Origin: CAZCBJ01 sp964496705
GTDB lineage: Bacteria > Chloroflexota > Anaerolineae > Anaerolineales > Anaerolineaceae
DNA: 23,861 bases
Direction: 5' to 3'
Assembly: GCA_964496705.1 (NCBI GenBank)
Contig: CAZCBJ010000040.1
Location: 1-23,861 of the forward strand
The position numbers and the translations under genes were made by a program. Of the stretch, positions 1 to 7,996 are shown one piece after another. Numbering within the stretch: the stretch's first letter is position 1; each line of letters begins with the position of its first letter. A model generated the notes under the pieces. It saw only the letters and a program-made list of their open reading frames with translations, searched no databases and was not told where the DNA came from.

Positions 1-221
1 ATCCCATTCTGGTGCTGCCTGGCAGTCGGTCCAATTTGGTCATGTTCAAATTAAAACGCGATCCTCGTTTGGCAACTGCAGCAAAAGACTGGCATTTTAT
101 GAAGTATCGCCAGCTTCGCCAGCTGGCCGCGCGTGAAGATCTGACAACTCACATCTGGCAGGCTTCGCTCGATAACGATCCCCCCCAATGGTTTGAAGCC
201 ACTCAGCTATCAATCTTCTAA
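1..221 (+). CDS. C-terminal end of an unidentified protein (5' truncated)
   Basis: An open frame enters at the window edge (first full codon at base 3) and stops with TAA at 219-221, leaving about 72 residues. I do not recognise the family. The visible part is basic, with Arg/Lys-rich helices (KLKRDPR, KYRQLRQLAARED), and has no membrane segment. The last five residues are QLSIF, which fits the QL[SD]LF-type peptide used by many DNA replication and repair proteins to bind the sliding clamp. That is suggestive only, because the motif is short. The gene converges on the PBP gene with 16 bases between the two stops and no clear terminator hairpin. Confidence 0.6.
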   Translation, partial: PILVLPGSRSNLVMFKLKRDPRLATAAKDWHFMKYRQLRQLAAREDLTTHIWQASLDNDPPQWFEATQLSIF

Positions 222-237
222 TCATCACCACTAACTA

Positions 238-3200
238 TTACGGCGCTGTTGTCTCACTGGGGGTGGGGGTCAAGGTTTCAGTGGCGGTGGAACTCGGCAA
301 AATCTCGGTTGGAGTCGGTGTTTCTGTGGGGGTAAGCGATGGTGTGAAAGTGTTGGTTGGGGTTCGAGTGCTGGTGGGGGTCGCAGTAGGCAGTATCAAA
401 TTGAAGTGCAATCGCTTCTCCGCAAAGGTTCTCCGGTCGCTGGTCAGATAAATTCGCAGGGTATATCCCCCGGGTTTTAAATCCTCCAAATCCCATGAGT
501 AAATCTGTTCAGGTTGTCGGATAGGATCCAGAAATCCATCTTTCAAAACCTTCCAACTGTCAGGATCATCCCCTTTGCCGTATTCAAGGGAAAACTCCTT
601 GAATCCATTGGTTGTGTCAACAATTGCATAGATATCTAACGGGGATGATTTCACATTCTGATAATCATCCAGACCGGCAAATTTAATGGTCACCTGGGGG
701 TCACCCTTTTTACATTCGCGTTCCGGTGCAAAGAGAACTGGGTCTGGCAACCCCACACTTTCGGCCCATTCTCGCCCAGCCGGATTTTCCTTGATCCATT
801 TTATTGCCCAGGAATCTGTGACATTGACGACCAATTTCTCTTCTGTAAAATCTGGGCAAAACGAAGATGCCTTCAAACCTGTCCAGGTATCTACTTCTAC
901 TTTCGCCAACAAATCCATCTCTTTGGTGAGTGGCAACTGATCATAAGCAAACACCTCGCTGCGTTGGCTGGTACACCAATCCGAAGGCTCACTACCGGAA
1001 AGGCTGCAAATCACCCGATCAACGATCCCGGCTGGTCGCTGGAAAGGTGTGGGATTTCCCTTACTTATATTTTGGACAGCCTGGGTCATGAACTCAGACC
1101 AAATTGGGGCAGCTCCACTCAGTCCAGTTGTATTTTCCATCGGCGTGTAATCTGCATTTCCTACCCATACACCCACGGCCAGATCTGGCGTGTACCCGAT
1201 CGTCCAGTTATCACGAAAATCGTTGGTCGTACCGGTTTTCACGCCGGCCTGGAAAGGCAGATTCAAGACCGAATTCGCTCCAAACATGGGCGTCCGAGCC
1301 TCTTTATCCGAAAGAATGGAATTGATCAAGTAAGCGTGTTCTGCGCGGATAACCTGCACACCGGATGGGGGTTTGTATTCGTAGACCAGATTGCCATCCG
1401 AATCGACGATCCGAGTGATGCCAATGGCGGGCATTTTTCGTCCACCGTTGCCAAAGGTGGCATATACGTTCGTCAATTCCAACAGAGTCACCTCCCCGCC
1501 TCCCAGGGTGAGGGATAATCCATAATCAGGCCGGGTCAACGTGGTGATTCCCATCCGCCTGGCAACATTGATCAAACCGTCCTCTAACTCCGTATCAGGG
1601 TTGTCATATATTTTTACAAAATCCAAAGCCTTGACCGCTGGAATATTGTATGAATTTGCCAGCGCGGAGCGGACAGTAACTGGACCATGAAAACGTTCGT
1701 CATAATTCGCCGGTTGATAAGGAGGCCGCGTATCATTAGGATCTCCAGAGGGTGGAAATTCGCTGGGCACATCCCAGATCAATGTCCCTGGAGTCCAGCC
1801 CTTTTCAAAAGCCGCCAAATAAGTGAGTGGTTTAATCGAAGATCCAGGCTGCCGCGGACTCAACGTCATGTTCACCTGGCCAGAGATTTCTTCGTTATCA
1901 AAATCCGCGGAACCGACCATAGCCAGAATTTCTCCTGTGCTGGGCTGGATGGCGATCAATGCGCCGTTTTGAACATTTCGGTCACTTAATGCATCAACCT
2001 GTTTTTTAACCGCTTGTTCAGCCAGTTCCTGCAACCCGGGGTCAATGGTTGTATACACAGTAAAACCGGAGCGATAAATGGTCTGCGGATCAAACTGTTC
2101 TTCGAGTTGGAAGCGTATGTAATTTACCCAATGCGGAAAGCGCATATTGAATTTGGGAGGCTGAAAAACGAAGCTATCAATTTCTTGAGCGGCTTGTACT
2201 GCGCCAGAGGCATCCAGACACACTTTCTGCGCCTGTGTGCTGACATAGATGCAGTTGGCTTCCTGGCTGAGTTGAAACATCAAGATGATGACCTGCTTGG
2301 AACGAGCAACGGTCACATCGCGATTGGAAAACACATCATATACTGCCGGCGCCTGCGGGATTCCTGCCAGAAAAGCGGCCTGGCTAAGCGTTAATTTGTC
2401 TGCCCCAGTTGCAAAGTAGGTTTCAGCAGCTGCCTGGATGCCATAAGCCAGGTTGCCGTAGTTATTTTCGTTTAGATATAGTTCTAGAATCTCTTCTTTG
2501 GAGTATTTGCGTGTAATTTCGGCTGCCAGAACGATTTCCCGGGCTTTGCGGTCGACGGTTTTTCGATATCGTTCTTCCGGTGAAAGCAGCAGGGTACGCG
2601 CCAATTGCTGGGTGATGGTGGAAGCGCCTGAAACAACCTCTCCTGATGTATAGTTCTGCCAGAGCGCACGCAATATGGCGATGGGATCGTAGCCAGGATT
2701 ATTATAAAATTCCTTGTCCTCGGTGGCGATAGTGGCTGCAATCAGGTAAGGTGAAATCCTTTGTAGGGGCACATAAGTCCGTTTGCCGGCATTCGGATCC
2801 ATCATTTCATACAGAACATTCTGGTTTCGGTCGAGAATCCGCGTGGTCTCGAATTGCGACGCTTTAGCGCGCAGGTCGTCCACGGAGGGTAAGGCTCTGG
2901 CAATTGAGAAATATTGAAAAACCAGAAAGGACAATACAGCCAGGACGATAAAAACTCCTGCAAATAAGAATCCCACCACCATGCGTAAAAAACAACCCAT
3001 GACACGCTTCACATCAATAACAGCGGTTGTCACAGGTGGAGTAGGCGCCTGATGATAAGTGTCTCTATCTGGTGTAGATGCCACATGTTTACGCTGGGTG
3101 GGTTTCCTTTTTTGACCGAGCACAGGCGGCTGGTAGGCCGCAGGGGTAACCCTTGTTGCGCTTGTGTCTACCTCTTCCACCCGCTGGGGCAGCGGTGTGC

Positions 3201-3564
3201 CTGTAGTCCCACCTGGCGGAGGTGGAATGGTAAGCTCCTCGCCTCGCTTTTGGAAAGGCGCTGAAGCGGGAGGAACCAGCGGAGGAGAAGTGTAGGGTTC
3301 TGCTTCTACAATAGTCCCAGCCTCATCTTGTGTAGAATTGGGCGGCACCAACGGGACAGGACGAATGGGCTGAGTATCACCCAAAACAATCTGCTCAGAA
3401 TCGCTTTCAACTGAATTTGCCAGCAATCCAGCGTCATCCGCATCGGAATTTGCCGCCAGGAACTTCCTCAGTCGGTCGCCCGGTTTGGTAGGGTTATCTT
3501 CGGTGCTATCAGAACCGTTCAGATCAAATGGATCGTCATTCATGTGATCATCATCAACAGTCAT
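238..3564 (-). CDS. Bifunctional class A penicillin-binding protein (PBP1A-like)
   Basis: This 1108-residue membrane enzyme should polymerise lipid II into glycan strands and cross-link the peptides outside the membrane. A Pro-rich, acidic cytoplasmic tail (about 1-185) precedes one membrane helix (about 190-218). The GT51 transglycosylase (about 240-415) has its catalytic Glu in ATEDKEFY (E282). The transpeptidase (about 530-830) shows all three penicillin-binding motifs: SSIK (S575 nucleophile), SYN (638-640) and KTGT (776-779). Residues about 955-1055 look like a small beta-rich domain, and the last 50 are a Thr/Pro-rich tail (TPTSTRTPT type). The protein is longer than typical PBP1A (700-900 aa) because of both tails. 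The ATG at 3564 has no clear Shine-Dalgarno; an in-frame ATG at 3543 is an alternative start. It is divergent from the glycosidase operon. Confidence 0.95.
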   Translation of the reverse strand: MTVDDDHMNDDPFDLNGSDSTEDNPTKPGDRLRKFLAANSDADDAGLLANSVESDSEQIVLGDTQPIRPVPLVPPNSTQDEAGTIVEAEPYTSPPLVPPASAPFQKRGEELTIPPPPGGTTGTPLPQRVEEVDTSATRVTPAAYQPPVLGQKRKPTQRKHVASTPDRDTYHQAPTPPVTTAVIDVKRVMGCFLRMVVGFLFAGVFIVLAVLSFLVFQYFSIARALPSVDDLRAKASQFETTRILDRNQNVLYEMMDPNAGKRTYVPLQRISPYLIAATIATEDKEFYNNPGYDPIAILRALWQNYTSGEVVSGASTITQQLARTLLLSPEERYRKTVDRKAREIVLAAEITRKYSKEEILELYLNENNYGNLAYGIQAAAETYFATGADKLTLSQAAFLAGIPQAPAVYDVFSNRDVTVARSKQVIILMFQLSQEANCIYVSTQAQKVCLDASGAVQAAQEIDSFVFQPPKFNMRFPHWVNYIRFQLEEQFDPQTIYRSGFTVYTTIDPGLQELAEQAVKKQVDALSDRNVQNGALIAIQPSTGEILAMVGSADFDNEEISGQVNMTLSPRQPGSSIKPLTYLAAFEKGWTPGTLIWDVPSEFPPSGDPNDTRPPYQPANYDERFHGPVTVRSALANSYNIPAVKALDFVKIYDNPDTELEDGLINVARRMGITTLTRPDYGLSLTLGGGEVTLLELTNVYATFGNGGRKMPAIGITRIVDSDGNLVYEYKPPSGVQVIRAEHAYLINSILSDKEARTPMFGANSVLNLPFQAGVKTGTTNDFRDNWTIGYTPDLAVGVWVGNADYTPMENTTGLSGAAPIWSEFMTQAVQNISKGNPTPFQRPAGIVDRVICSLSGSEPSDWCTSQRSEVFAYDQLPLTKEMDLLAKVEVDTWTGLKASSFCPDFTEEKLVVNVTDSWAIKWIKENPAGREWAESVGLPDPVLFAPERECKKGDPQVTIKFAGLDDYQNVKSSPLDIYAIVDTTNGFKEFSLEYGKGDDPDSWKVLKDGFLDPIRQPEQIYSWDLEDLKPGGYTLRIYLTSDRRTFAEKRLHFNLILPTATPTSTRTPTNTFTPSLTPTETPTPTEILPSSTATETLTPTPSETTAP

Positions 3565-3593
3565 AAAACGATACGAAAGTCAGTTTTGTTCCC

Positions 3594-3621
3594 ATTCTAG
3601 CATAAAAAAATTTCCCAACAA
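3594..3621 (-). promoter_or_regulatory. Predicted sigma-70 promoter of the PBP gene
   Basis: On the minus strand TTGTTG (3621-3616) and TAGAAT (3599-3594) lie 16 bases apart, and TGC directly before TAGAAT gives an extended -10. The predicted transcript starts near 3587, leaving a leader of about 23 bases before the ATG at 3564. Its -35 lies only 5 bp from the -35 of the oppositely facing glycosidase promoter. Confidence 0.5.
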
Positions 3622-3626
3622 ACCAT

Positions 3627-3655
3627 TTGACCGAAACCCCCGGAACCCTTAAAAT
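3627..3655 (+). promoter_or_regulatory. Predicted sigma-70 promoter giving a leaderless mRNA
   Basis: TTGACC (3627-3632) and TAAAAT (3650-3655) are separated by exactly 17 bases, a near-consensus arrangement. The expected +1, six to seven bases past the -10, falls at 3661-3662, which is the A of the glycosidase ATG. No Shine-Dalgarno precedes that ATG, so a leaderless transcript is the simplest reading. Confidence 0.6.
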
Positions 3656-3661
3656 CAAAAC

Positions 3662-6028
3662 ATGCGCTGGCAGATAGGTCCGGATACTCATCTTAACATT
3701 ACACTATGCGCTGACTCTCGCAGCAGTAAACCCGATTTTACGAATGATATTATTTGGGAATTAATCTTTGGCGGTGAACCACCTGCCGTAAATCTGCACA
3801 CAACTTTTGGCCTACGGGCAAGAAGGATGTGCATGTACCCGAGGTTTATCCTAAATTCTATTCCTGCCCAAGATCCAAAAACCTTTTTTAGCCCCCCGGT
3901 TATCATCCAATTCACACCAGGGTACATAAACTTTACTTATGAACCTTTTGAGGGTGTCCGCGTGAATTCTGATTATTGGGCTCCGGCATCCAATGCCATA
4001 TATGGACATCTATCTATCATAGGTCTGCATTCGGGGCAAGTAGACTTGGAGGTGGAGTGGAATGCTGCTCTCACCTTCCTGGATGAGGGCGAAGCCATAG
4101 CAGTTGTCTCCAAAGGACGAACGCATATCTTGCACGGCAGAAGTGGGAACCTAAATTTGGTATGTTTTATGTCTGGTGGTCCCAGTCCAAATTCCAGCTC
4201 ATTAACCGGATTAACTCAGAAAATTACCCTGCAAAATAAACAAGAGCAGCATATCCATTGGACGCTGGTCGCTGGTGATACCCTGGATCATGCGTTTGAT
4301 ATGGCAAAAAAATTGGCTGGGCGGAATTGGGATGCAGTCATTGCCAAAAACGAGCTCATCCATATCTCTCATTTATTGGAAATATTCACAGGCGATCCCG
4401 AATGGGATATGTGTTTTAATTTTGCGCAGCACAAAGCCAGGGAGCTCTTCTTTCCTGGCAACCAATCCCTGCCTTTCCCATCTTTTGTCCTAAGCCGCAG
4501 GCCCGATCAGGGCTATTCGATGCGAGGCGACGGCAGCGATTTCAACGCTCAATGGAACGGTCAGACCGCTCTGGACACCTATTATATTTCTCAACTTCTG
4601 TTACCCGGTGAAGTACCATTCGTTGAAGGTCTGTTAAAAAACTTCCTGGCTACGCAAGATTTATGGGGAGAAATCGATTGCAAACCCGGCCTGGGAGGGC
4701 AACGTACACGCAGATTGCTTATGCCAATCCTGGCAACTTTATGTTATGAACTTGCTCCTTATCAACCTGATCACGCCTGGCTCAAAGATATTTACCCCAG
4801 ATTGTTAAATTTTATCCAGGCATGGTTTTCCAAACAGAACGATGAGGATGAAGATGGATTTCCAGAATGGCATCACTCCATTCAGACTTCCCTGGAAGAT
4901 GCCCCAATGTACGACCGCTGGGGTCACCATACACAGGGCATTGACGTCTCAACCCTGGAAACTCCCCAAATGGGTTCATTGCTTTACCGCGAGTTGACCA
5001 GCCTGTTAAAGATATCTGCAATCCTAGAGGAAAAGCAATCCGTTGAAATCCTCAACGCCTGGCGCGACAGGATTCATCGCCATGTGAACACGCTTTGGAA
5101 CCATAAATTGGGCGTGTTTTCTTACAGAGATTACCAAACTCATCTTGTGAAAGATGCTATTCACCTGGCTGCAATTAACCATTCCGGCTCTGTTCGCTTG
5201 CGAAAAAAGTTCTCACCCGCCCAGAGACTGCTTTTCACCTTTATTGCAGCGACGGAGGAGACACACACATTTCAAATCACCCTTTTCGCCAAACAAGATG
5301 GAAAAGAGGTTACCGAAGTCTTTTCTTCCAGCGCGTTCACCTGGTCTTTCGGCGTTGGTAGACTGACGACAAAGAAAACCTATGAATATATCGAACGAGT
5401 TAAAGTGGAAGGTGTTGAAAAACCAAATGTTCTGGAAATCACTACTCCCGACTACACCCTGGAAGATATATCCTGCTTGATGCCCTTATGGGCTGGTCTC
5501 CCGGATATCTGGCAGGCGCAGCAAATGGTACAAAAGGCCATCTTGCCCCGTTATGCCAGACCGTTTGGGTTGGCGACTGCTCCTGGCAGCCCTTCATCGC
5601 TCGCGAACGATAATGTATCTCTCCTCTGGAATCAATTGATTCTGGAGGGTTTGATTCAGTATAATAATCATGAGCAGGCAGTTGCGTTCTTCAGCCACCT
5701 GATGAAAGGGATACAAAACTCATTGCGTTCAACAGGTTCAATAAGAGAAATTTATCATGCTTCCACCGGGCAACCATCTGGCGAATTGAACAGCTTGAGA
5801 GGCTTAGCCCCAGTCGGTTTATTCATGAAAATTCTAGGAGTTCAGGTAATTAATTCACATGATGTCATCGTTTGGGGTAAGAACCCATTTCTGTGGCCAG
5901 TTACGGTAAAATATCAGGGGATGTCCATATTTCGTCAGGCCGAACAAACCACTATTTCATTTCCGGGCGGACAATCAGTCAACATAACCAGCCCAGAAAT
6001 CCAAAGAATTACTTTGCCTCGATCCTGA
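3662..6028 (+). CDS. Six-hairpin (alpha/alpha)6 glycosidase-like protein
   Basis: A 788-residue protein without signal peptide or membrane helix, so probably cytoplasmic. The N-terminal third (about 1-235) is beta-rich. From about 245 it has an (alpha/alpha)6-type region resembling GH63, GH37 and GH15 enzymes, with WNGQTALDTYY (298-308), and DEDEDGFPEW followed by EDAPMYDRW (394-420), which resembles the acidic active-site region of the clan. A beta-rich segment (about 495-600) splits the barrel before it resumes at MPLWAGLPD. The substrate cannot be told; alpha-linked glucan, trehalose-like or mannose-type glycans are possible. It is first in an operon, 17 bases before the PII-like genes. 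The start is fixed by the promoter, which places +1 on the ATG. Fold is likely; activity is inferred. Confidence 0.75.
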   Translation: MRWQIGPDTHLNITLCADSRSSKPDFTNDIIWELIFGGEPPAVNLHTTFGLRARRMCMYPRFILNSIPAQDPKTFFSPPVIIQFTPGYINFTYEPFEGVRVNSDYWAPASNAIYGHLSIIGLHSGQVDLEVEWNAALTFLDEGEAIAVVSKGRTHILHGRSGNLNLVCFMSGGPSPNSSSLTGLTQKITLQNKQEQHIHWTLVAGDTLDHAFDMAKKLAGRNWDAVIAKNELIHISHLLEIFTGDPEWDMCFNFAQHKARELFFPGNQSLPFPSFVLSRRPDQGYSMRGDGSDFNAQWNGQTALDTYYISQLLLPGEVPFVEGLLKNFLATQDLWGEIDCKPGLGGQRTRRLLMPILATLCYELAPYQPDHAWLKDIYPRLLNFIQAWFSKQNDEDEDGFPEWHHSIQTSLEDAPMYDRWGHHTQGIDVSTLETPQMGSLLYRELTSLLKISAILEEKQSVEILNAWRDRIHRHVNTLWNHKLGVFSYRDYQTHLVKDAIHLAAINHSGSVRLRKKFSPAQRLLFTFIAATEETHTFQITLFAKQDGKEVTEVFSSSAFTWSFGVGRLTTKKTYEYIERVKVEGVEKPNVLEITTPDYTLEDISCLMPLWAGLPDIWQAQQMVQKAILPRYARPFGLATAPGSPSSLANDNVSLLWNQLILEGLIQYNNHEQAVAFFSHLMKGIQNSLRSTGSIREIYHASTGQPSGELNSLRGLAPVGLFMKILGVQVINSHDVIVWGKNPFLWPVTVKYQGMSIFRQAEQTTISFPGGQSVNITSPEIQRITLPRS

Positions 6029-6045
6029 AAATAGAAAGGAGAAGC

Positions 6046-6387
6046 ATGGACAAATCTTGCGAGAATTTCCTGTTGTTGCTTGCAGTGGTTCAAGCGCAGG
6101 ATGCCGAAATCGCCCAGAACGCTTTACTGAAACTAGGCGTTGGCGTTACACGGCTGCCCAGTGTAGGAGGTTTTCTTGGTCGGAGGAATTCCACGCTTTT
6201 AATCAGTCTGAAGTCCGAACAAGAACAACAAGTATTGGAAACTTTAAACAGAAATTGCCGGCAACGGGTGGAATTCATTGCTGTTCCTTTGGAAAGCGCG
6301 CCGCTCCCATTGCCTGCCCCGACTCCGATCACAGTCGGAGGCGCGACCATATTTTCTGTTGAAGTCGATCATTTTGAGGAGATATAG
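6046..6387 (+). CDS. PII-like cyclic-di-AMP receptor family protein (DUF970), paralogue 1
   Basis: A 113-residue protein of the DUF970/DarA (PstA) family, small ferredoxin-fold trimers related to PII; B. subtilis DarA binds cyclic-di-AMP. The start is the ATG at 6046, preceded by AAAGGAGA (6035-6042); the frame stays open upstream into the glycosidase gene but has no comparable start. The T-loop region is present but altered: SVGGFLGRRNST instead of the usual TGGFL..GNTT. The long second loop and the following VGGATIF strand are kept, so it is full length compared with DarA (109 aa). It sits 17 bases after the glycosidase and next to a second paralogue. Ligand binding is inferred from family only. 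Confidence 0.85.
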   Translation: MDKSCENFLLLLAVVQAQDAEIAQNALLKLGVGVTRLPSVGGFLGRRNSTLLISLKSEQEQQVLETLNRNCRQRVEFIAVPLESAPLPLPAPTPITVGGATIFSVEVDHFEEI

Positions 6388-6388
6388 C

Positions 6389-6655
6389 ATGAAATTAATC
6401 ATCGCAATACTGCGTGACTACGATACTGATAATGTATCCCACGCGCTAACTTCTGCCAGCCTGCGTGTGACCTCGATTGCGTCCACCGGTGGATTTCTAC
6501 GCCGTGGTCAGACCACCCTGTTGATTGGATTGGAAGACGAGCAAGTCGACCAGGCACTAGAAATTATTCGCGAGAACTGCACATCTCCTGCGGAAACTGG
6601 GCGAAACCGGGCCACCATTTTTGTGGTGAAGGTCGATCGTTTTGTCCATTTTTAA
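6389..6655 (+). CDS. PII-like cyclic-di-AMP receptor family protein (DUF970), paralogue 2, short form
   Basis: An 88-residue DUF970 protein that begins one base after the stop of paralogue 1. Its Shine-Dalgarno (GAGGAGAT, about 6376-6383) lies inside the end of that gene, so the two are probably translationally coupled. It keeps the canonical loop STGGFLRRGQTTLLIG but has lost about 20 residues of the second loop found in DarA and in paralogue 1; RNRATIF follows directly. The pair could form mixed trimers or bind different ligands. The frame also extends upstream to 6278, but the ATG at 6389 with its strong ribosome site is preferred. No membrane or signal segment. Confidence 0.85.
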   Translation: MKLIIAILRDYDTDNVSHALTSASLRVTSIASTGGFLRRGQTTLLIGLEDEQVDQALEIIRENCTSPAETGRNRATIFVVKVDRFVHF

Positions 6656-6701
6656 TAAAATGGTTCAAATCAAAAAAACCAAAACAGAAAGGGAAAAATA
6701 G

Positions 6702-7349
6702 ATGCAATTCATACAAGCCTTTAAGTTCCAATTTGGTAATATTGATTGGTTTAAAAAGCTCATCATACCAGGGTTGATCATGCTGATCCCCATAGTCGGC
6801 CAACTGTATGTTCTGGGCTGGGTGATGGAAATCGCGCGCCGCCACATTCAAGGACAGGACGATTCGCAGCTTTTACCACTCACCCGATTTGGTGAATATC
6901 TTAAACTTGGTTTTCAGGCTTTCGTGGTTGCCTTGGTCTACGCGATACCAACCATCATCCTGGCATTGCCCATCCTGATCGCCTCCCTGGCGTTTGATCC
7001 GTCTGGCAACGCCGGCCCGGGGATCATCATCGCGGTCAGTGTGTGTTTTGGGTTGATCCTCGTCTTATACGAAATTTTGTATGCCTTTATCCTTCCGGCA
7101 GCATTGGGTAATTTCCTTGCCCATGGAACCATTCGGGATGGATTAAATATTAAGGCTGCATTTGCTTTGGTGAAGAAAGCGCCTGTTGTTTACCTGTTGG
7201 TTATTCTTGGATCAGCATTGGCGGGATTGATCGCCCCCATTGGCGGAATCGCGTGCGGTATAGGCACGGTTCTCACTGCCATTTATGGGCAGTCAGCCTA
7301 CGGACACCTGTTGGGACAGGCTTACGTAAAAGCTTCATCGCGGCTTTAA
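6702..7349 (+). CDS. DUF4013-type polytopic membrane protein
   Basis: A 215-residue protein with about five hydrophobic helices and the layout of DUF4013 proteins: an N-terminal amphipathic start (MQFIQAFKFQF), a first helix with PIVGQLYVLGW, a cytoplasmic EIARRHIQGQ segment, then paired helices ending in a Gly-rich pair and YGHLLGQAY. The molecular function of the family is unknown. A Shine-Dalgarno (GAAAGGG, 6687-6693) precedes the ATG. It is the last gene of the glycosidase/PII-like operon, 46 bases after paralogue 2. Being next to soluble PII-like proteins makes it a candidate membrane target for them, in the way PII pairs with AmtB; that is inference only. Confidence 0.8.
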   Translation: MQFIQAFKFQFGNIDWFKKLIIPGLIMLIPIVGQLYVLGWVMEIARRHIQGQDDSQLLPLTRFGEYLKLGFQAFVVALVYAIPTIILALPILIASLAFDPSGNAGPGIIIAVSVCFGLILVLYEILYAFILPAALGNFLAHGTIRDGLNIKAAFALVKKAPVVYLLVILGSALAGLIAPIGGIACGIGTVLTAIYGQSAYGHLLGQAYVKASSRL

Positions 7350-7360
7350 CATAAAGAAAT

Positions 7361-7407
7361 TCTATTCGCCCCTTGGTTGAAGAAATTTTCAACCAAGGGG
7401 CGATAGA
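7361..7407. terminator. Bidirectional hairpin between convergent operons
   Basis: A perfect 15-bp inverted repeat, 7367-7381 against 7388-7402, encloses a six-base loop. The flanking TCTAT and ATAGA extend the stem around one bulged T. It sits between the stop at 7349 (+) and the stop at 7423 (-). There is no long T tract on either side, so its strength is uncertain, but position and symmetry fit a shared terminator. Confidence 0.7.
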
Positions 7408-7422
7408 TCAAATCCACCCGAA

Positions 7423-7995
7423 TCAATCTTCGCTGAATTCCTCGACCTGATAAATAAACACCTCGAGGGCTTTTCTTTTCCATAAATTCGAAGGCGCCCA
7501 CATCTTGTCGCACAGGTGGGAAAGAAAATCTTGCGTATCCGGCAGTTTCTCCCAAACTTGAGGGAGAAAGGTTGCCCGGCGTGCGCCGTCTTTGAGAATT
7601 ACCCCATCCACATGCGGGCGAAGTTTACGAACCAAGTCATCCGGCCCACTGTAGATGAGCGCCTGCGGAATGGTCAACCGGGAGATTTCAATTTTAATAA
7701 TCGGTAATTCGTTGGATTGAACGGGCGGAAATCGATAATCCTCGATGGCAGCAGCAACTGCATGCTCGCACACATCTTGCACCAAAGGTTGATGAGGCTC
7801 CAGAGCGCCAATGCATCCACGCAAGTTGCCTCCCATCGTCAAGGTGACAAACGATGCGCCGTCATCTTGCAAGCGCGGCGAATAATCTGAAACATTGACG
7901 GGCAAGAGTTTACGCTCATTAACAAATGACACAATGCTGTTGCGGGCAAGTGTCAACAGCACCCATTTCTCATCAGAGGTCAATCTGTCTTCCAT
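7423..7995 (-). CDS. AMMECR1-domain protein
   Basis: A 190-residue cytoplasmic protein of the AMMECR1 family (AmmeMemoRadiSam system protein A). The hallmark LRGCIG lies at residues 58-63 and is followed by the expected helical region, the IEIS strand and a C-terminal segment (FLPQVWEKLP, LWKRKALEVF). The biochemical role of the family is unknown. In many prokaryotes it is encoded with a MEMO1-like dioxygenase and a radical SAM protein; neither is seen here. Its ATG lies two bases after the flavin reductase stop codon, and AAGGTGAT just upstream, overlapping that stop, can serve as ribosome site, so translation is probably coupled. Confidence 0.9.
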   Translation of the reverse strand: MEDRLTSDEKWVLLTLARNSIVSFVNERKLLPVNVSDYSPRLQDDGASFVTLTMGGNLRGCIGALEPHQPLVQDVCEHAVAAAIEDYRFPPVQSNELPIIKIEISRLTIPQALIYSGPDDLVRKLRPHVDGVILKDGARRATFLPQVWEKLPDTQDFLSHLCDKMWAPSNLWKRKALEVFIYQVEEFSED

Positions 7996-7996
7996 A

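Noticed and set aside
263..451. Val/Gly-rich plus-strand ORF
   Set aside because: Antisense of the Thr/Pro-rich PBP tail, a low-complexity artefact; the same occurs at 9813-10109 and 19855-20109.
964..1518. Plus-strand ORF of 184 codons
   Set aside because: Antisense shadow of the PBP transpeptidase domain, which has all its motifs on the other strand.
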